Below, one piece after another: positions 47,132 to 54,443 of a DNA stretch of 64,000 nucleotides. The position numbers and the translations under genes were made by a program. The notes below the pieces were generated by a model. It was given only the letters and a program-made list of their open reading frames with translations, was not told where the DNA came from and searched no databases. The stretch comes from Muribaculum gordoncarteri (GTDB lineage: Bacteria; Bacteroidota; Bacteroidia; Bacteroidales; Muribaculaceae). Position 1 is the first letter of the stretch, and the number at the start of each line of letters is the position of its first letter. The DNA lies in contig NZ_CP039393.1 in assembly GCF_004803695.1 (NCBI RefSeq), forward strand, positions 372,001 to 436,000. Reading direction: 5' to 3'.

Positions 47132-48049
47132 ATGAAATCGATATATAAATTTGCGATTGCGGTGCTGGCACTGCCCTTTGTGCTCATGTCATGCTCCGAC
47201 GACGATGACTATGAGCCGGGACCTGCACCTGCCGAAAACTGCATGTCGGTCTATTTCCCGATGCAGGCATCGTATAATTATGAGTTTCTTGCCGATGATG
47301 ATTGCATAGTTCCTGTCACGGTGAAACGTGCAGTGAGCGATGAGGCCGTCACTATTCCGTTGACGGTGACCTCCAGCGAAGATTCACAGGGCGCGTTTGT
47401 GATACCCTCTCAGGTGGAGTTTGCCGCCGGAGAGAAGGAAGCAGTGTTCTATGTCGATTGCAGCAAGCTGCCGGTAAGGGCCAAATGCTCGTTTACGGTT
47501 AAGCTTCCCGCCGAATATGTGAATCCCTATTCCGAGGGAACCGGCGACCTCACCATGTATGCTTCAATAATAGGCGCATGGGAGCTGTGGGCCGAGAACG
47601 TGCCTTTCACCTTCCAGGAGAAATACAACACCGTGTACTCCAACATATATGCCATGCGTGGTACCGGCAAGTTCAAGATTGAGAATTTCATCGGTTCGGG
47701 CATCGACCTTCCGTTTGTCGTAGAGGATCCTTCCAAGGAGTATGCCATCATTACTCCCACATCCAACTATGACGACTACTCCAACTATGTCGATCAGGAT
47801 GATTTCAATTGCTGGTATTTTTACGACTCCGAGAATGCTTATTGGCCTTCATGGAGTCCTGACGGAGTTACGTTCCCGGGTATATCCTATGCTCTCGTGT
47901 ATGGATATGATGATTCCTACGCTTATACTTATATGCGTCTAAGCAAAAACGAAGGACGATTCTATTTCTCGATGACCTACGATGACGGCACGTTTGGTTG
48001 GAACTATGTCGACTTCAGTTATGAGCCGTTGTTTGACCCGTTTGAATGA
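47132..48049 (+). CDS. Surface lipoprotein with Calx-beta/immunoglobulin-like N-terminal domain, PUL accessory
   Basis: 305-residue lipoprotein. The lipobox LMSC is followed by SDDDDYEPG, a strong acidic surface-export signal. Residues about 45-145 resemble Calx-beta or DUF4843-type sandwiches seen in PUL accessory proteins (VPVTVKRAVSDEAVTIPLTV, VEFAAGEKEAVFYVD). The C-terminal half (from ASIIGAWELWAENVPFTF) is rich in Tyr, Trp and Asp, the composition expected of a glycan-binding surface. There is no catalytic motif. It lies 23 bases after SusD. The role as surface glycan-binding protein is inferred from location and architecture only. Confidence 0.7.
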   Translation: MKSIYKFAIAVLALPFVLMSCSDDDDYEPGPAPAENCMSVYFPMQASYNYEFLADDDCIVPVTVKRAVSDEAVTIPLTVTSSEDSQGAFVIPSQVEFAAGEKEAVFYVDCSKLPVRAKCSFTVKLPAEYVNPYSEGTGDLTMYASIIGAWELWAENVPFTFQEKYNTVYSNIYAMRGTGKFKIENFIGSGIDLPFVVEDPSKEYAIITPTSNYDDYSNYVDQDDFNCWYFYDSENAYWPSWSPDGVTFPGISYALVYGYDDSYAYTYMRLSKNEGRFYFSMTYDDGTFGWNYVDFSYEPLFDPFE

Positions 48050-48069
48050 CAAATAAAAATTTTTGAGAA

Positions 48070-49431
48070 ATGAAAAATATCAAGATAATAGCTTTCGCTC
48101 TTTTCGGCTTGCTTTCATCGGGACTGGCTGCATGTAGCGATGACGATTACAAGGCGCCGCTTGAGGCGGCCAAGCCAGTTCATGACGGCGCGACCTACAA
48201 TTCGCTGACATTTCATTGGGACAAGGTGCCGGGTGCGGTTCAATACGGCTATCAGCTGACAGGCCCCGGCGATGTCGAGGTTGTTACCGATGTCACAAAT
48301 CTCACCGAAGTTTCAATAACCGGTCTTGAGCCTGCCACGACCTACAAGCTGAGCGTGTGGGCCTATGCATTCTTTGAAAGCGACAATACCACCTCGGTGG
48401 CTACTTTGGAGGCTACCACCGCTCCCATCATAAAGCTGTCAACTCCGGTGCTTACCGTTACTAATGAGGGTAGGGCGATAGTTGTGACATGGGATGCCGA
48501 CGAGAATGCCAAGGAGTATGCCTACTCATGCATGATTGGAAATATACTGTATGACGAAGGTACGGTCACCTCTCCGTCAGTTACCTTCCGCAATCTGCCC
48601 AAGGGCGACTACTCGGTGAGCGTGACAGCAGTAACCGATGAAGGCGGTTATGAGTCGAGTGCTCCAGGCGTGGCGACATTTGCAGTTACACGTAGTGAAC
48701 TTTGGCGTGTCAAAGGCACTTATGAGGCTGCATCGGGCAGCAGCTGGGATGCTACACTTGTAGCTTACGACGACAATTCCTACGTGTTGTTGGCGTGGTA
48801 TGGGGTCGAAGGTTACAACCTTGAGTTTGCCATTGACGAGAACGATGCCGACGGCCCGATGATTCTCACCGGTGATTATAGCTATGACAGCAGTACGGGT
48901 TACTATTATGTGCCTGTAGATGACCAGAATGGTGTCTACGTATATCCTTGGAGCGGTTACAGTAACCTCTCGGGCGATGCTGTAGCCGGCGAGCTGACGC
49001 TGTCGGTTTATTCAAGTGATTATGGAACCGATGTATTTGTGTGGGGATTGTCTATTGATTCGCTTGTGGGTGAATACGACTATGTTACCGAAGGCAATGA
49101 TATGTATCTAAGCAATCCTGATTCCGATTGGAATTCATTCAGTTATTCGGGTACGGTAAATGTTGAGAAGGTAGGCGACGATTCGCTGTCGTTTGACGGA
49201 CTCTTCTGGTCGGGTTATCCCATTGTTGGGAAAGTAGATCTCGATAACCGCACTATAACATTTGAGCCGCAGTCTTGGGGAACCTACGTTTTTGCATCCG
49301 AGATTGATTCCAATCAGGCTGTAGTTGCTACAATAGGCGATGACATGAGTGTTACGATAGCAGGTTGGTCGGCATGGTATGATGGATATCCTTATATATA
49401 TGACAGCCGTTCGGTCTACACCAAGCAATAA
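48070..49431 (+). CDS. Surface lipoprotein with two fibronectin type III domains, PUL accessory
   Basis: 453-residue lipoprotein with lipobox AAC followed by SDDDYKAP (surface-export pattern). Two FN3 domains follow: about 35-118 (HWDKVPGAVQYGYQLTG, ISGLEPATTYKLSVWAYA) and about 123-215 (VTWDADENAKEYAYSC, NLPKGDYSVSVTAV). The remaining about 240 residues are Tyr-, Asp- and Ser-rich beta structure (LWRVKGTYEAASGSSWDATL, FEPQSWGTYVFAS) similar in style to surface glycan-binding proteins. It is the last gene of the second SusC/SusD locus, 20 bases after the previous stop, and is followed by a strong hairpin. Confidence 0.7.
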   Translation: MKNIKIIAFALFGLLSSGLAACSDDDYKAPLEAAKPVHDGATYNSLTFHWDKVPGAVQYGYQLTGPGDVEVVTDVTNLTEVSITGLEPATTYKLSVWAYAFFESDNTTSVATLEATTAPIIKLSTPVLTVTNEGRAIVVTWDADENAKEYAYSCMIGNILYDEGTVTSPSVTFRNLPKGDYSVSVTAVTDEGGYESSAPGVATFAVTRSELWRVKGTYEAASGSSWDATLVAYDDNSYVLLAWYGVEGYNLEFAIDENDADGPMILTGDYSYDSSTGYYYVPVDDQNGVYVYPWSGYSNLSGDAVAGELTLSVYSSDYGTDVFVWGLSIDSLVGEYDYVTEGNDMYLSNPDSDWNSFSYSGTVNVEKVGDDSLSFDGLFWSGYPIVGKVDLDNRTITFEPQSWGTYVFASEIDSNQAVVATIGDDMSVTIAGWSAWYDGYPYIYDSRSVYTKQ

Positions 49432-49456
49432 TTTATCATAGTTATACAGTTTAAGG

Positions 49457-49488
49457 CAGCCCGGGCATCGGTTACGATGTCCGGGCTG
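49457..49488 (+). terminator. Strong hairpin ending the second SusC/SusD operon
   Basis: A 14-base-pair stem (49457-49470 with 49475-49488) with a four-base loop and one G-T pair begins 26 bases after the last stop. There is no T tract, as is common for terminators here. The stem would also form in a transcript from the opposite strand. Confidence 0.65.
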
Positions 49489-49526
49489 TGTCGTATGTGG
49501 CGGGACTAATTGCAAATGTAAACAAC

Positions 49527-49560
49527 AGTGCTCCGAGCTAATCACTTAGACCGGAGCACT
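49527..49560. terminator. Second hairpin in the riboswitch-downstream region
   Basis: A nine-base-pair outer stem (49527-49535 with 49552-49560) continues into an inner CTAA/TTAG stem. It lies between the operon end and the riboswitch and could stop transcripts from either side. Confidence 0.5.
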
Positions 49561-49579
49561 CGCATTTTCCTAAAACCTT

Positions 49580-49610
49580 GAGGCTTGGTTGCAGTCGTCA
49601 TGCAAGCCTC
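49580..49610 (-). terminator. Hairpin followed by a T-rich stretch downstream of the cobalamin riboswitch
   Basis: Arms GAGGCTTG and CAAGCCTC (49580-49587 and 49603-49610) form a perfect eight-base-pair stem. On the minus strand it is followed by AAGGTTTT. It could be the expression-platform terminator of the riboswitch transcript, about 110 bases after the aptamer. Confidence 0.45.
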
Positions 49611-49617
49611 GATTAGA

Positions 49618-49683
49618 CTATGACCTGTGCATCGACGCACAGAAAAGCGAATTAGTGGGAATAAAGTGATTGACGGTCATCAT
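49618..49683 (-). other. 21-codon open frame just after the riboswitch aptamer
   Basis: A minus-strand frame starts ATG ATG (MMTVNHFIPTNS...) and stops after 21 codons. It resembles no protein I know, and a short hairpin (49625-49642) overlaps its end. It might be a leader peptide or, more likely, chance. Confidence 0.2.
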
Positions 49684-49719
49684 CGCTATCCCACGAGCGG
49701 CGATGCCTGAGTGATGAAT

Positions 49720-49892
49720 GAGGCAGGTATTCTGACTTGCTCGGTGTGCCTGAAGCCTTCCCGGTGATTAACCAGTGGCGATGGGGTGGGGCAACCGTTT
49801 AAATGAGCTTACAGCAGCGGGACTGTTGAGGATTTTCACCTCATTCCCTTTTAATGTCGTCGGGCGGATGCCGTCGTGACAACCTCATTCGG
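49720..49892 (-). ncRNA. Cobalamin (adenosylcobalamin/B12) riboswitch aptamer without a downstream gene
   Basis: Read on the minus strand, the conserved core is complete and in order. GGGAATGAGGTGAAAATCC (about 49850-49832) is followed by a CCCGC..CTGTAA block, then CCACTGG, then CCGGGAAGGC, and finally the B12 box AAGTCAGAATACCTGCC (49738-49722). Length and spacing fit the family. A -7 element lies directly upstream. The transcript would run toward lower coordinates, where the first 290 bases hold only hairpins and the next gene is the convergent lipoprotein at 48070-49431. The usual targets (btuB or cobalamin synthesis and transport genes) are absent. Confidence 0.88.
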
Positions 49893-49894
49893 TG

Positions 49895-49902
49895 CAAAAT
49901 TA
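49895..49902 (-). promoter_or_regulatory. -7 promoter element for the cobalamin riboswitch transcript
   Basis: Minus-strand TAATTTTG matches TAnnTTTG and sits immediately before the start of the riboswitch, so the RNA is probably still made. Confidence 0.6.
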
Positions 49903-50158
49903 TATAAAATTCATGAGATTCGGAAATTTTTGTGGAGGGCATGAAATAACAAAGACAGGCTCCCTCATCGGGAACATGTCTTCAACCAACTTAGAGATTA
50001 TGTGAATATCTTAAAAAAGTGAATCACAGGCAATCCAAATATCCATAAACAGATAGAAAAGATAAAGGTTGTCTTATATATTCATTTTATTAACTGTGCA
50101 AAGATAGGAATTTGTCTTGAAAAATGTGTTATAAAACACATAAAAAGATTGTATAAAT
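49903..50158. other. Intergenic region between riboswitch promoter and flippase gene
   Basis: A/T-rich, with no gene seen. It contains an imperfect hairpin at 49953-49981 that on the minus strand is followed by a T-rich run and is placed to terminate the flippase transcript. Confidence 0.5.
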
Positions 50159-51661
50159 TTATAATTTAACATCTTTCTTATTTTTGACAAAGCGATAAAA
50201 GATGTATTGCAGCATTTCGTGCTGTATTGTTGAATGAAGTATCGCGTTGATTCCCAGATATATTATTGCCGCTGCTGCAAACTGGGCGCATAGCAGCGGA
50301 ATGTTGCCGGTGATGACATTGCTTAGAGCGAGCATCACAATCGTGATCAGTGCGCCTTGCATCAGGTAAGGCACCAGGTCAACAATGAATCGTCCGGTGC
50401 CGCGGCCTGTAAGATTAGATACCATCTTCAGCGTTACAAACCATGTGATAACCGATGCGGCAAGCTGTCCCCACAACATTATGCGCAGTCCCTGAGTGGG
50501 GTCGTCGGGTGTTGAGAGCCCCATGTAGGGAAGGGTCGCCACAATTGCTATGATGGAGGCTATGTCCTTGACAAGTTCGGCCACGATGATTTTGGAAGAG
50601 CGTCCGAGGGCTACGATGTAGTTGTTGTAGAGCGAAGTCAGTATGGTGAATATGCCACGCAGCAGCAAAATCTGGAATAAGGCGATCGAGGCATCCCATT
50701 TTGTGCCGAACAGGAGGTGAAATATGGGTGTGGCCATTGCTATGAGCATGCACATCGCCGGGAATGTCACGTAGGCTGTGAAGCGGTTCATCTTGGCCGC
50801 GGCACGGCTGAATCGTTCCCTGTCGTCTTGAAATTGCGACAGTACCGGAAGAAACGAGGCTGTGACGACTTGCGAAAGCGATGCTGTGCCCATTACGCTC
50901 CACTTGTCGGCTTGGGTGTAGTAACCGAGCGCACGCATTCCGGTGAAGATGCCTATGATGATTGAGCATATTTTTTGCGACAACGTGTTGAGCAGCGAGC
51001 TGCCCATTACGCCTACGCCCACGCCGATTATGCACTTGATTGACTCGAAAGAGAAGGCGAGCGAGGGCAACCAGCGGCTTGTAATCCACAGAATAAGTGA
51101 CTTTACAGTGGCGAGTGTGATCGTTTGCCACACCACCGCCCATGCTCCGAAGTCGTTAAGTGCGAGATATATGCCTACCACCGAACTTACGATAAGTCCG
51201 ATGAAGTTGGATATGGCTATCATGCGCACTGTCATCTGCTTCATCAGCCTGTTGGTCTGCACGATGGCGGTTGCATTGATGATGAATGCGAGAAACATGA
51301 CCCTTGACAGGTCGACAAGCCGCTCGTCGTTGAATGTCAGGGCAATCAGTGGAGCGGCAAGCCATAGGACCGCATAAATGAGTGTGGCTACGGTGATGTT
51401 GAACCAAAGCACCGAGCTGTAGTCGAGTTGTGACGGATTTTTGCGCTGAAGCAGTGCCGACGAGAATCCGCTGTCGACAAATATGTTGGCAAATGCCTGG
51501 AAAATGAGCACTGTGCCAACGAGTCCGAAGTCCTCCTGCGACAGCCTGTTGGCCAGCACCCAGCCTGTCACGGCATAGAGCACCTGTGATGAAACCTTGT
51601 CGATGAGGTTCCATTTTATGGTGCGTGCCGTGCGTAATTTCAGGCTTGGTTCTTCGGCCAT
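50159..51661 (-). CDS. Lipopolysaccharide/polysaccharide flippase of the MOP superfamily (Wzx-like)
   Basis: 500-residue membrane protein with about fourteen hydrophobic segments, as in MOP-family oligosaccharide flippases. The N terminus (TARTIKWNLIDKVSSQVLYAVTGWVLANRLSQEDFGLVGTV in pieces) and the central IGVGVGVMGSSLLNTLSQ plus FTGMRALGYYTQADKWSVM are typical of the WzxC/lipopolysaccharide biosynthesis protein group. It would move lipid-linked sugar units across the inner membrane. No glycosyltransferases lie nearby. It begins 15 bases after a GIN-domain gene and is probably the last gene of the dusB operon. Confidence 0.9.
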   Translation of the reverse strand: MAEEPSLKLRTARTIKWNLIDKVSSQVLYAVTGWVLANRLSQEDFGLVGTVLIFQAFANIFVDSGFSSALLQRKNPSQLDYSSVLWFNITVATLIYAVLWLAAPLIALTFNDERLVDLSRVMFLAFIINATAIVQTNRLMKQMTVRMIAISNFIGLIVSSVVGIYLALNDFGAWAVVWQTITLATVKSLILWITSRWLPSLAFSFESIKCIIGVGVGVMGSSLLNTLSQKICSIIIGIFTGMRALGYYTQADKWSVMGTASLSQVVTASFLPVLSQFQDDRERFSRAAAKMNRFTAYVTFPAMCMLIAMATPIFHLLFGTKWDASIALFQILLLRGIFTILTSLYNNYIVALGRSSKIIVAELVKDIASIIAIVATLPYMGLSTPDDPTQGLRIMLWGQLAASVITWFVTLKMVSNLTGRGTGRFIVDLVPYLMQGALITIVMLALSNVITGNIPLLCAQFAAAAIIYLGINAILHSTIQHEMLQYIFYRFVKNKKDVKL

Positions 51662-51676
51662 CAGCGGGGTGACGGA

Positions 51677-52384
51677 TTATTGGGCGTTATCGATGGGGAT
51701 GACTTTCACGCCTATGGCCCGTGACTTTATCTTGGGCGAGCCTTTGTGATATACTTTGCCCGAGCTTGCGCCTACCACGTTGAGGGTCTTGAGGGGATTA
51801 CATTCGATGTAGCCGGTACCGAGAAGCGAACATTTTATGTCGTCGGCATCAAGCTCGTCGGCTTGAATCGAACCGGTGCCTACGAGGCTCAATTTGGCAC
51901 TTGCAGCCTTGCCGTAGAGCACGAGCACTCCGTTGCCGGTGTCGAGCGATCCGTCAAGGGTGTTGGTGTCGACTCCGCGCACCGACAGTGTGCCGTTGCC
52001 TATGAGGCGTGCCTTGAATGAGGGCGAGGGGGCTACCGAGAGCACTCTTACCAGTGAGTCACCGCTGTTTTCCACCTTGTTCAGGAAGCGTGAGTAGACA
52101 GTGATTTTGGGTAGGCCATGGTAGTCGATTCCGTCGGTGGAAATCTGAATCTCCAGCTTGTTCTTGTTGTTGGTGAACATGAGGAGCGATGCCATGTCGG
52201 GCGATGTCGTGAATACAGCCATGCCGGCTGAATCCTCGCTGCACTTGTAGTCGACCGTCAGGCCTTCGATAACCTTGAGTTCGCTGAAGTCTTTTACATC
52301 GATTTCGTAACGCTTCAACTCCTCGGCATTTACGGCGAGGATCGAGGCGGTGATTGCGATTAATGATAGTATCCGTTTAAGCAT
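51677..52384 (-). CDS. Secreted GIN-domain (DUF2807) protein
   Basis: 235 residues with a signal peptide (MLKRILSLIAITASILAVNA). The rest is a GIN/DUF2807 putative autotransporter-adhesin-like head domain: YEIDVKDFSELKVIEGLTVDY at the start and repeated short beta-rungs (GNGTLSVRGVDTNTL, GTGSIQADELDADDI, GTGYIECNPLKTL) that suggest a right-handed beta-helix. Such proteins occur widely in Bacteroidetes and their function is unknown. It lies directly downstream of a longer paralogue and upstream of a flippase, which hints at an envelope role. Confidence 0.82.
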   Translation of the reverse strand: MLKRILSLIAITASILAVNAEELKRYEIDVKDFSELKVIEGLTVDYKCSEDSAGMAVFTTSPDMASLLMFTNNKNKLEIQISTDGIDYHGLPKITVYSRFLNKVENSGDSLVRVLSVAPSPSFKARLIGNGTLSVRGVDTNTLDGSLDTGNGVLVLYGKAASAKLSLVGTGSIQADELDADDIKCSLLGTGYIECNPLKTLNVVGASSGKVYHKGSPKIKSRAIGVKVIPIDNAQ

Positions 52385-52415
52385 AGGTATATTTGTGATG
52401 AAAGTGAGTTGTCGC

Positions 52416-53300
52416 TTACTTTATATGAATGTTTTTGGTGCGTCCCGACAGTTTTGTCGTGGCAGGATTGCCGTGACATGTGATTTCGCCTGACAATTCT
52501 GTCTTTGCGGTAATTGATTCGCTTGCATGGCAAGTGATGTCGCCTGAACCTGAACAGTTTGCATTAACATCCTTGGCCTTTAACGGGCTGCATGAAATGT
52601 CGCCCGAGCCGTTTAGTGCGTAGTTTGCCGAAGAGGTGGTGCCCGACATTGTGAGGTCGCCCGAGCCGTTGACCGATGCATTTACGGTGTTGGCGGTTAC
52701 CTGCTTAAGCTCGAGGTCGCCCGAACCGTTGACCGATGCGTTGATAGTTTCGCTTTTCAGGGTTGAAACTTCAATGTCGCCCGAACCGTTGACCGAAGCC
52801 TGAAGACTGTTTACAGTTATGTTTGCACCGTTGATGTCACCTGAACCGTTTACATTGAGATTCAACTCATTGATGTTCATTGAGGGCAGATTGATGTCAC
52901 CCGAACCGTTGACTGATGCTGATAAGTTGGATGAGAGTGTCACCTTCTTGCACACCTTTATGTCGCCCGAGCCGTTTACAGCTACTCTCTTCAAGGGAGA
53001 GTTGGCAAATATGGTGATGCGGGATATGTTTTCCTTGGTCAATTTCACTCCTCGGTCGGTGGTACATTCAAGTGTGCCGTTCTTTACGATGAAGTGAATT
53101 TTGTCTTTTATCTCGGGAGCTATATGATAGACTATCATTCCGGCCGAGTCGGGCTTTTGACACAGCTTTATGTCAGCGGCACAATTAAGGGTTATCGATG
53201 AGAATGATTTGGCCTTGAGTGTGATGCGTTGTAGATTCGCTGCCGACAGTGTCATTGTTGCTGTAATGGCGAGCGCAAGAGCAATAAAATACTTTTTCAT
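52416..53300 (-). CDS. Secreted GIN-domain (DUF2807) protein with regular NGSGD repeats
   Basis: 294 residues, signal peptide MKKYFIALALAITATMTLSAA. After a GIN-type start (LQRITLKAKSFSSITLNCAAD) the protein contains about eight rungs of close to 20 residues, each opening with VNGSGD(I/L) or a close variant (CSGSGDI, LSGEI near the end). The pattern predicts a regular right-handed beta-helix with the Asn-Gly-Ser-Gly-Asp turn stacked on one face. It starts 19 bases after dusB and is followed at 31 bases by a shorter paralogue. Function unknown; a binding or structural role at the envelope is a guess. Confidence 0.85.
   Translation of the reverse strand: MKKYFIALALAITATMTLSAANLQRITLKAKSFSSITLNCAADIKLCQKPDSAGMIVYHIAPEIKDKIHFIVKNGTLECTTDRGVKLTKENISRITIFANSPLKRVAVNGSGDIKVCKKVTLSSNLSASVNGSGDINLPSMNINELNLNVNGSGDINGANITVNSLQASVNGSGDIEVSTLKSETINASVNGSGDLELKQVTANTVNASVNGSGDLTMSGTTSSANYALNGSGDISCSPLKAKDVNANCSGSGDITCHASESITAKTELSGEITCHGNPATTKLSGRTKNIHIK
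52540..52985 (-). repeat. Degenerate 60-base coding repeats encoding beta-helix rungs
   Basis: The plus strand shows the recurring motif TCGCCCGAACCGTTGACCGA or close variants about every 60 bases between roughly 52540 and 52985. It codes for the SVNGSGD turns. Codon use differs from copy to copy in the flanks, as expected from selection on protein rather than recent amplification. Confidence 0.85.
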
Positions 53301-53319
53301 AATGTATTCGTCTTTTTGT

Positions 53320-54336
53320 TTAGGTATAATGTGTTGATGTATTGTTCATGAAAGCCGGTATGATATCGGCTTCGATGTGTTGCAGTATGCGGTCGAGTTC
53401 ATCCCACGTGTCGGCACGTAACATGGCTATGCGGGTGTCGCGGAAGTGGGGTATTCCCTTGAACAGTGGCGATGCCGCAAGGTGACGCCTTATGTGCAGT
53501 ATGCCTCGATGTTCATCGATATTGGCGATGCTCTCGGTGATTTGTCGTCGCAGAAGGCTGAATTTTTCGGCGGTCGACAGCTGGTTGTCGGTCGAGCCGT
53601 TGACGAGCAGTTGCTTGATGTCGTGGAACACCCATGGCGCACCTATGGAGGCGCGACCTACCATAACGCCGTCAACGCCATAACGCGTGAACGCTTCGAG
53701 GGCCTTTTGCGGAATAGTGATGTCGCCGTTGCCTATTACCGGGATGTGCAGTCGGGGATTCTCCTTTACGCGGGCTATCATCTCCCAGTCGGCTTCGCCG
53801 TTGTACATCTGTGCGCGTGTGCGTCCGTGTACGGTTAGAGCCTGTATTCCGCAGTCCTGAAGCTGCTCGGCAAGCTCGACGATTATGCGGCTGTCATGGT
53901 CCCATCCGAGGCGGGTTTTCACTGTCACGGGCAACTTAACGGCGTTGACTACGGCACGTGTTATCTCAAGCATCTTGGGAATGTCACGCAACATACCTGC
54001 TCCGGCACCTTTTCCGGCAACTTTCTTTACGGGGCATCCGAAGTTTATGTCAAGAATGTCGGGTGCGGCCTCCTCGACTATCTTGGCGGCCTCTACCATC
54101 GGTTCGGTTTCCCGACCGTAAATCTGTATTGCCGTGGGGCGTTCAGCCGGGTTTATGTGGAGCTTGCGTGTTGTAGCGCTTATGTTGCGTATGAGAGCAT
54201 CGGCCGATACGAATTCGGTGTAGACCATGTCGGCTCCCTGTTCCTTACAGATGAGCCGAAACGAGTGGTCGGTGACATCCTCCATTGGAGCGAGCATCAC
54301 CGGGCGTTCTCCTAAGTCGATTTGTCCGATTTTCAT
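53320..54336 (-). CDS. dusB: tRNA-dihydrouridine synthase (DusB-like)
   Basis: 338-residue flavoprotein that reduces uridines in the tRNA D-loop. Family motifs include MLAPMEDVTDHSFR at the start, ILDINFGCPVKKVAGKGAGAG with the catalytic cysteine, PVTVKTRLGW, TVHGRTRAQMYNG, VIGNGDI and GVMVGRASIGAPW at the FMN-phosphate site. It is the first gene of a probable operon with two GIN-domain genes and a flippase, with gaps of 15-31 bases. There is no evident functional link to the genes downstream. Confidence 0.95.
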   Translation of the reverse strand: MKIGQIDLGERPVMLAPMEDVTDHSFRLICKEQGADMVYTEFVSADALIRNISATTRKLHINPAERPTAIQIYGRETEPMVEAAKIVEEAAPDILDINFGCPVKKVAGKGAGAGMLRDIPKMLEITRAVVNAVKLPVTVKTRLGWDHDSRIIVELAEQLQDCGIQALTVHGRTRAQMYNGEADWEMIARVKENPRLHIPVIGNGDITIPQKALEAFTRYGVDGVMVGRASIGAPWVFHDIKQLLVNGSTDNQLSTAEKFSLLRRQITESIANIDEHRGILHIRRHLAASPLFKGIPHFRDTRIAMLRADTWDELDRILQHIEADIIPAFMNNTSTHYT

Positions 54337-54409
54337 TTTCCCGATTACAATTTACTTTATTAGACGATTCTTTTGGGCGAATCGGTTTACGAAGATACTA
54401 AAAATTAGA

Positions 54410-54417
54410 CAAATTTA
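54410..54417 (-). promoter_or_regulatory. -7 promoter element for the dusB operon
   Basis: Minus-strand TAAATTTG matches TAnnTTTG and lies 73 bases upstream of the dusB ATG, inside the gap after the M16 peptidase gene. Confidence 0.55.
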
Positions 54418-54443
54418 AGAATTTATAGGATATAATGGTGAAT

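Noticed and set aside
49135-49545. Minus-strand open frame of 136 codons as the gene controlled by the cobalamin riboswitch
   Set aside because: Most of it is antisense to the FN3 lipoprotein, it spans two strong hairpins, it has no signal peptide or known fold, and it does not resemble B12-related proteins.
52540-52985. Regular 60-base repeats resembling a CRISPR-like or satellite array
   Set aside because: They lie in frame inside a GIN-domain gene, encode the NGSGD rungs, and the spacing segments are coding and related to each other.
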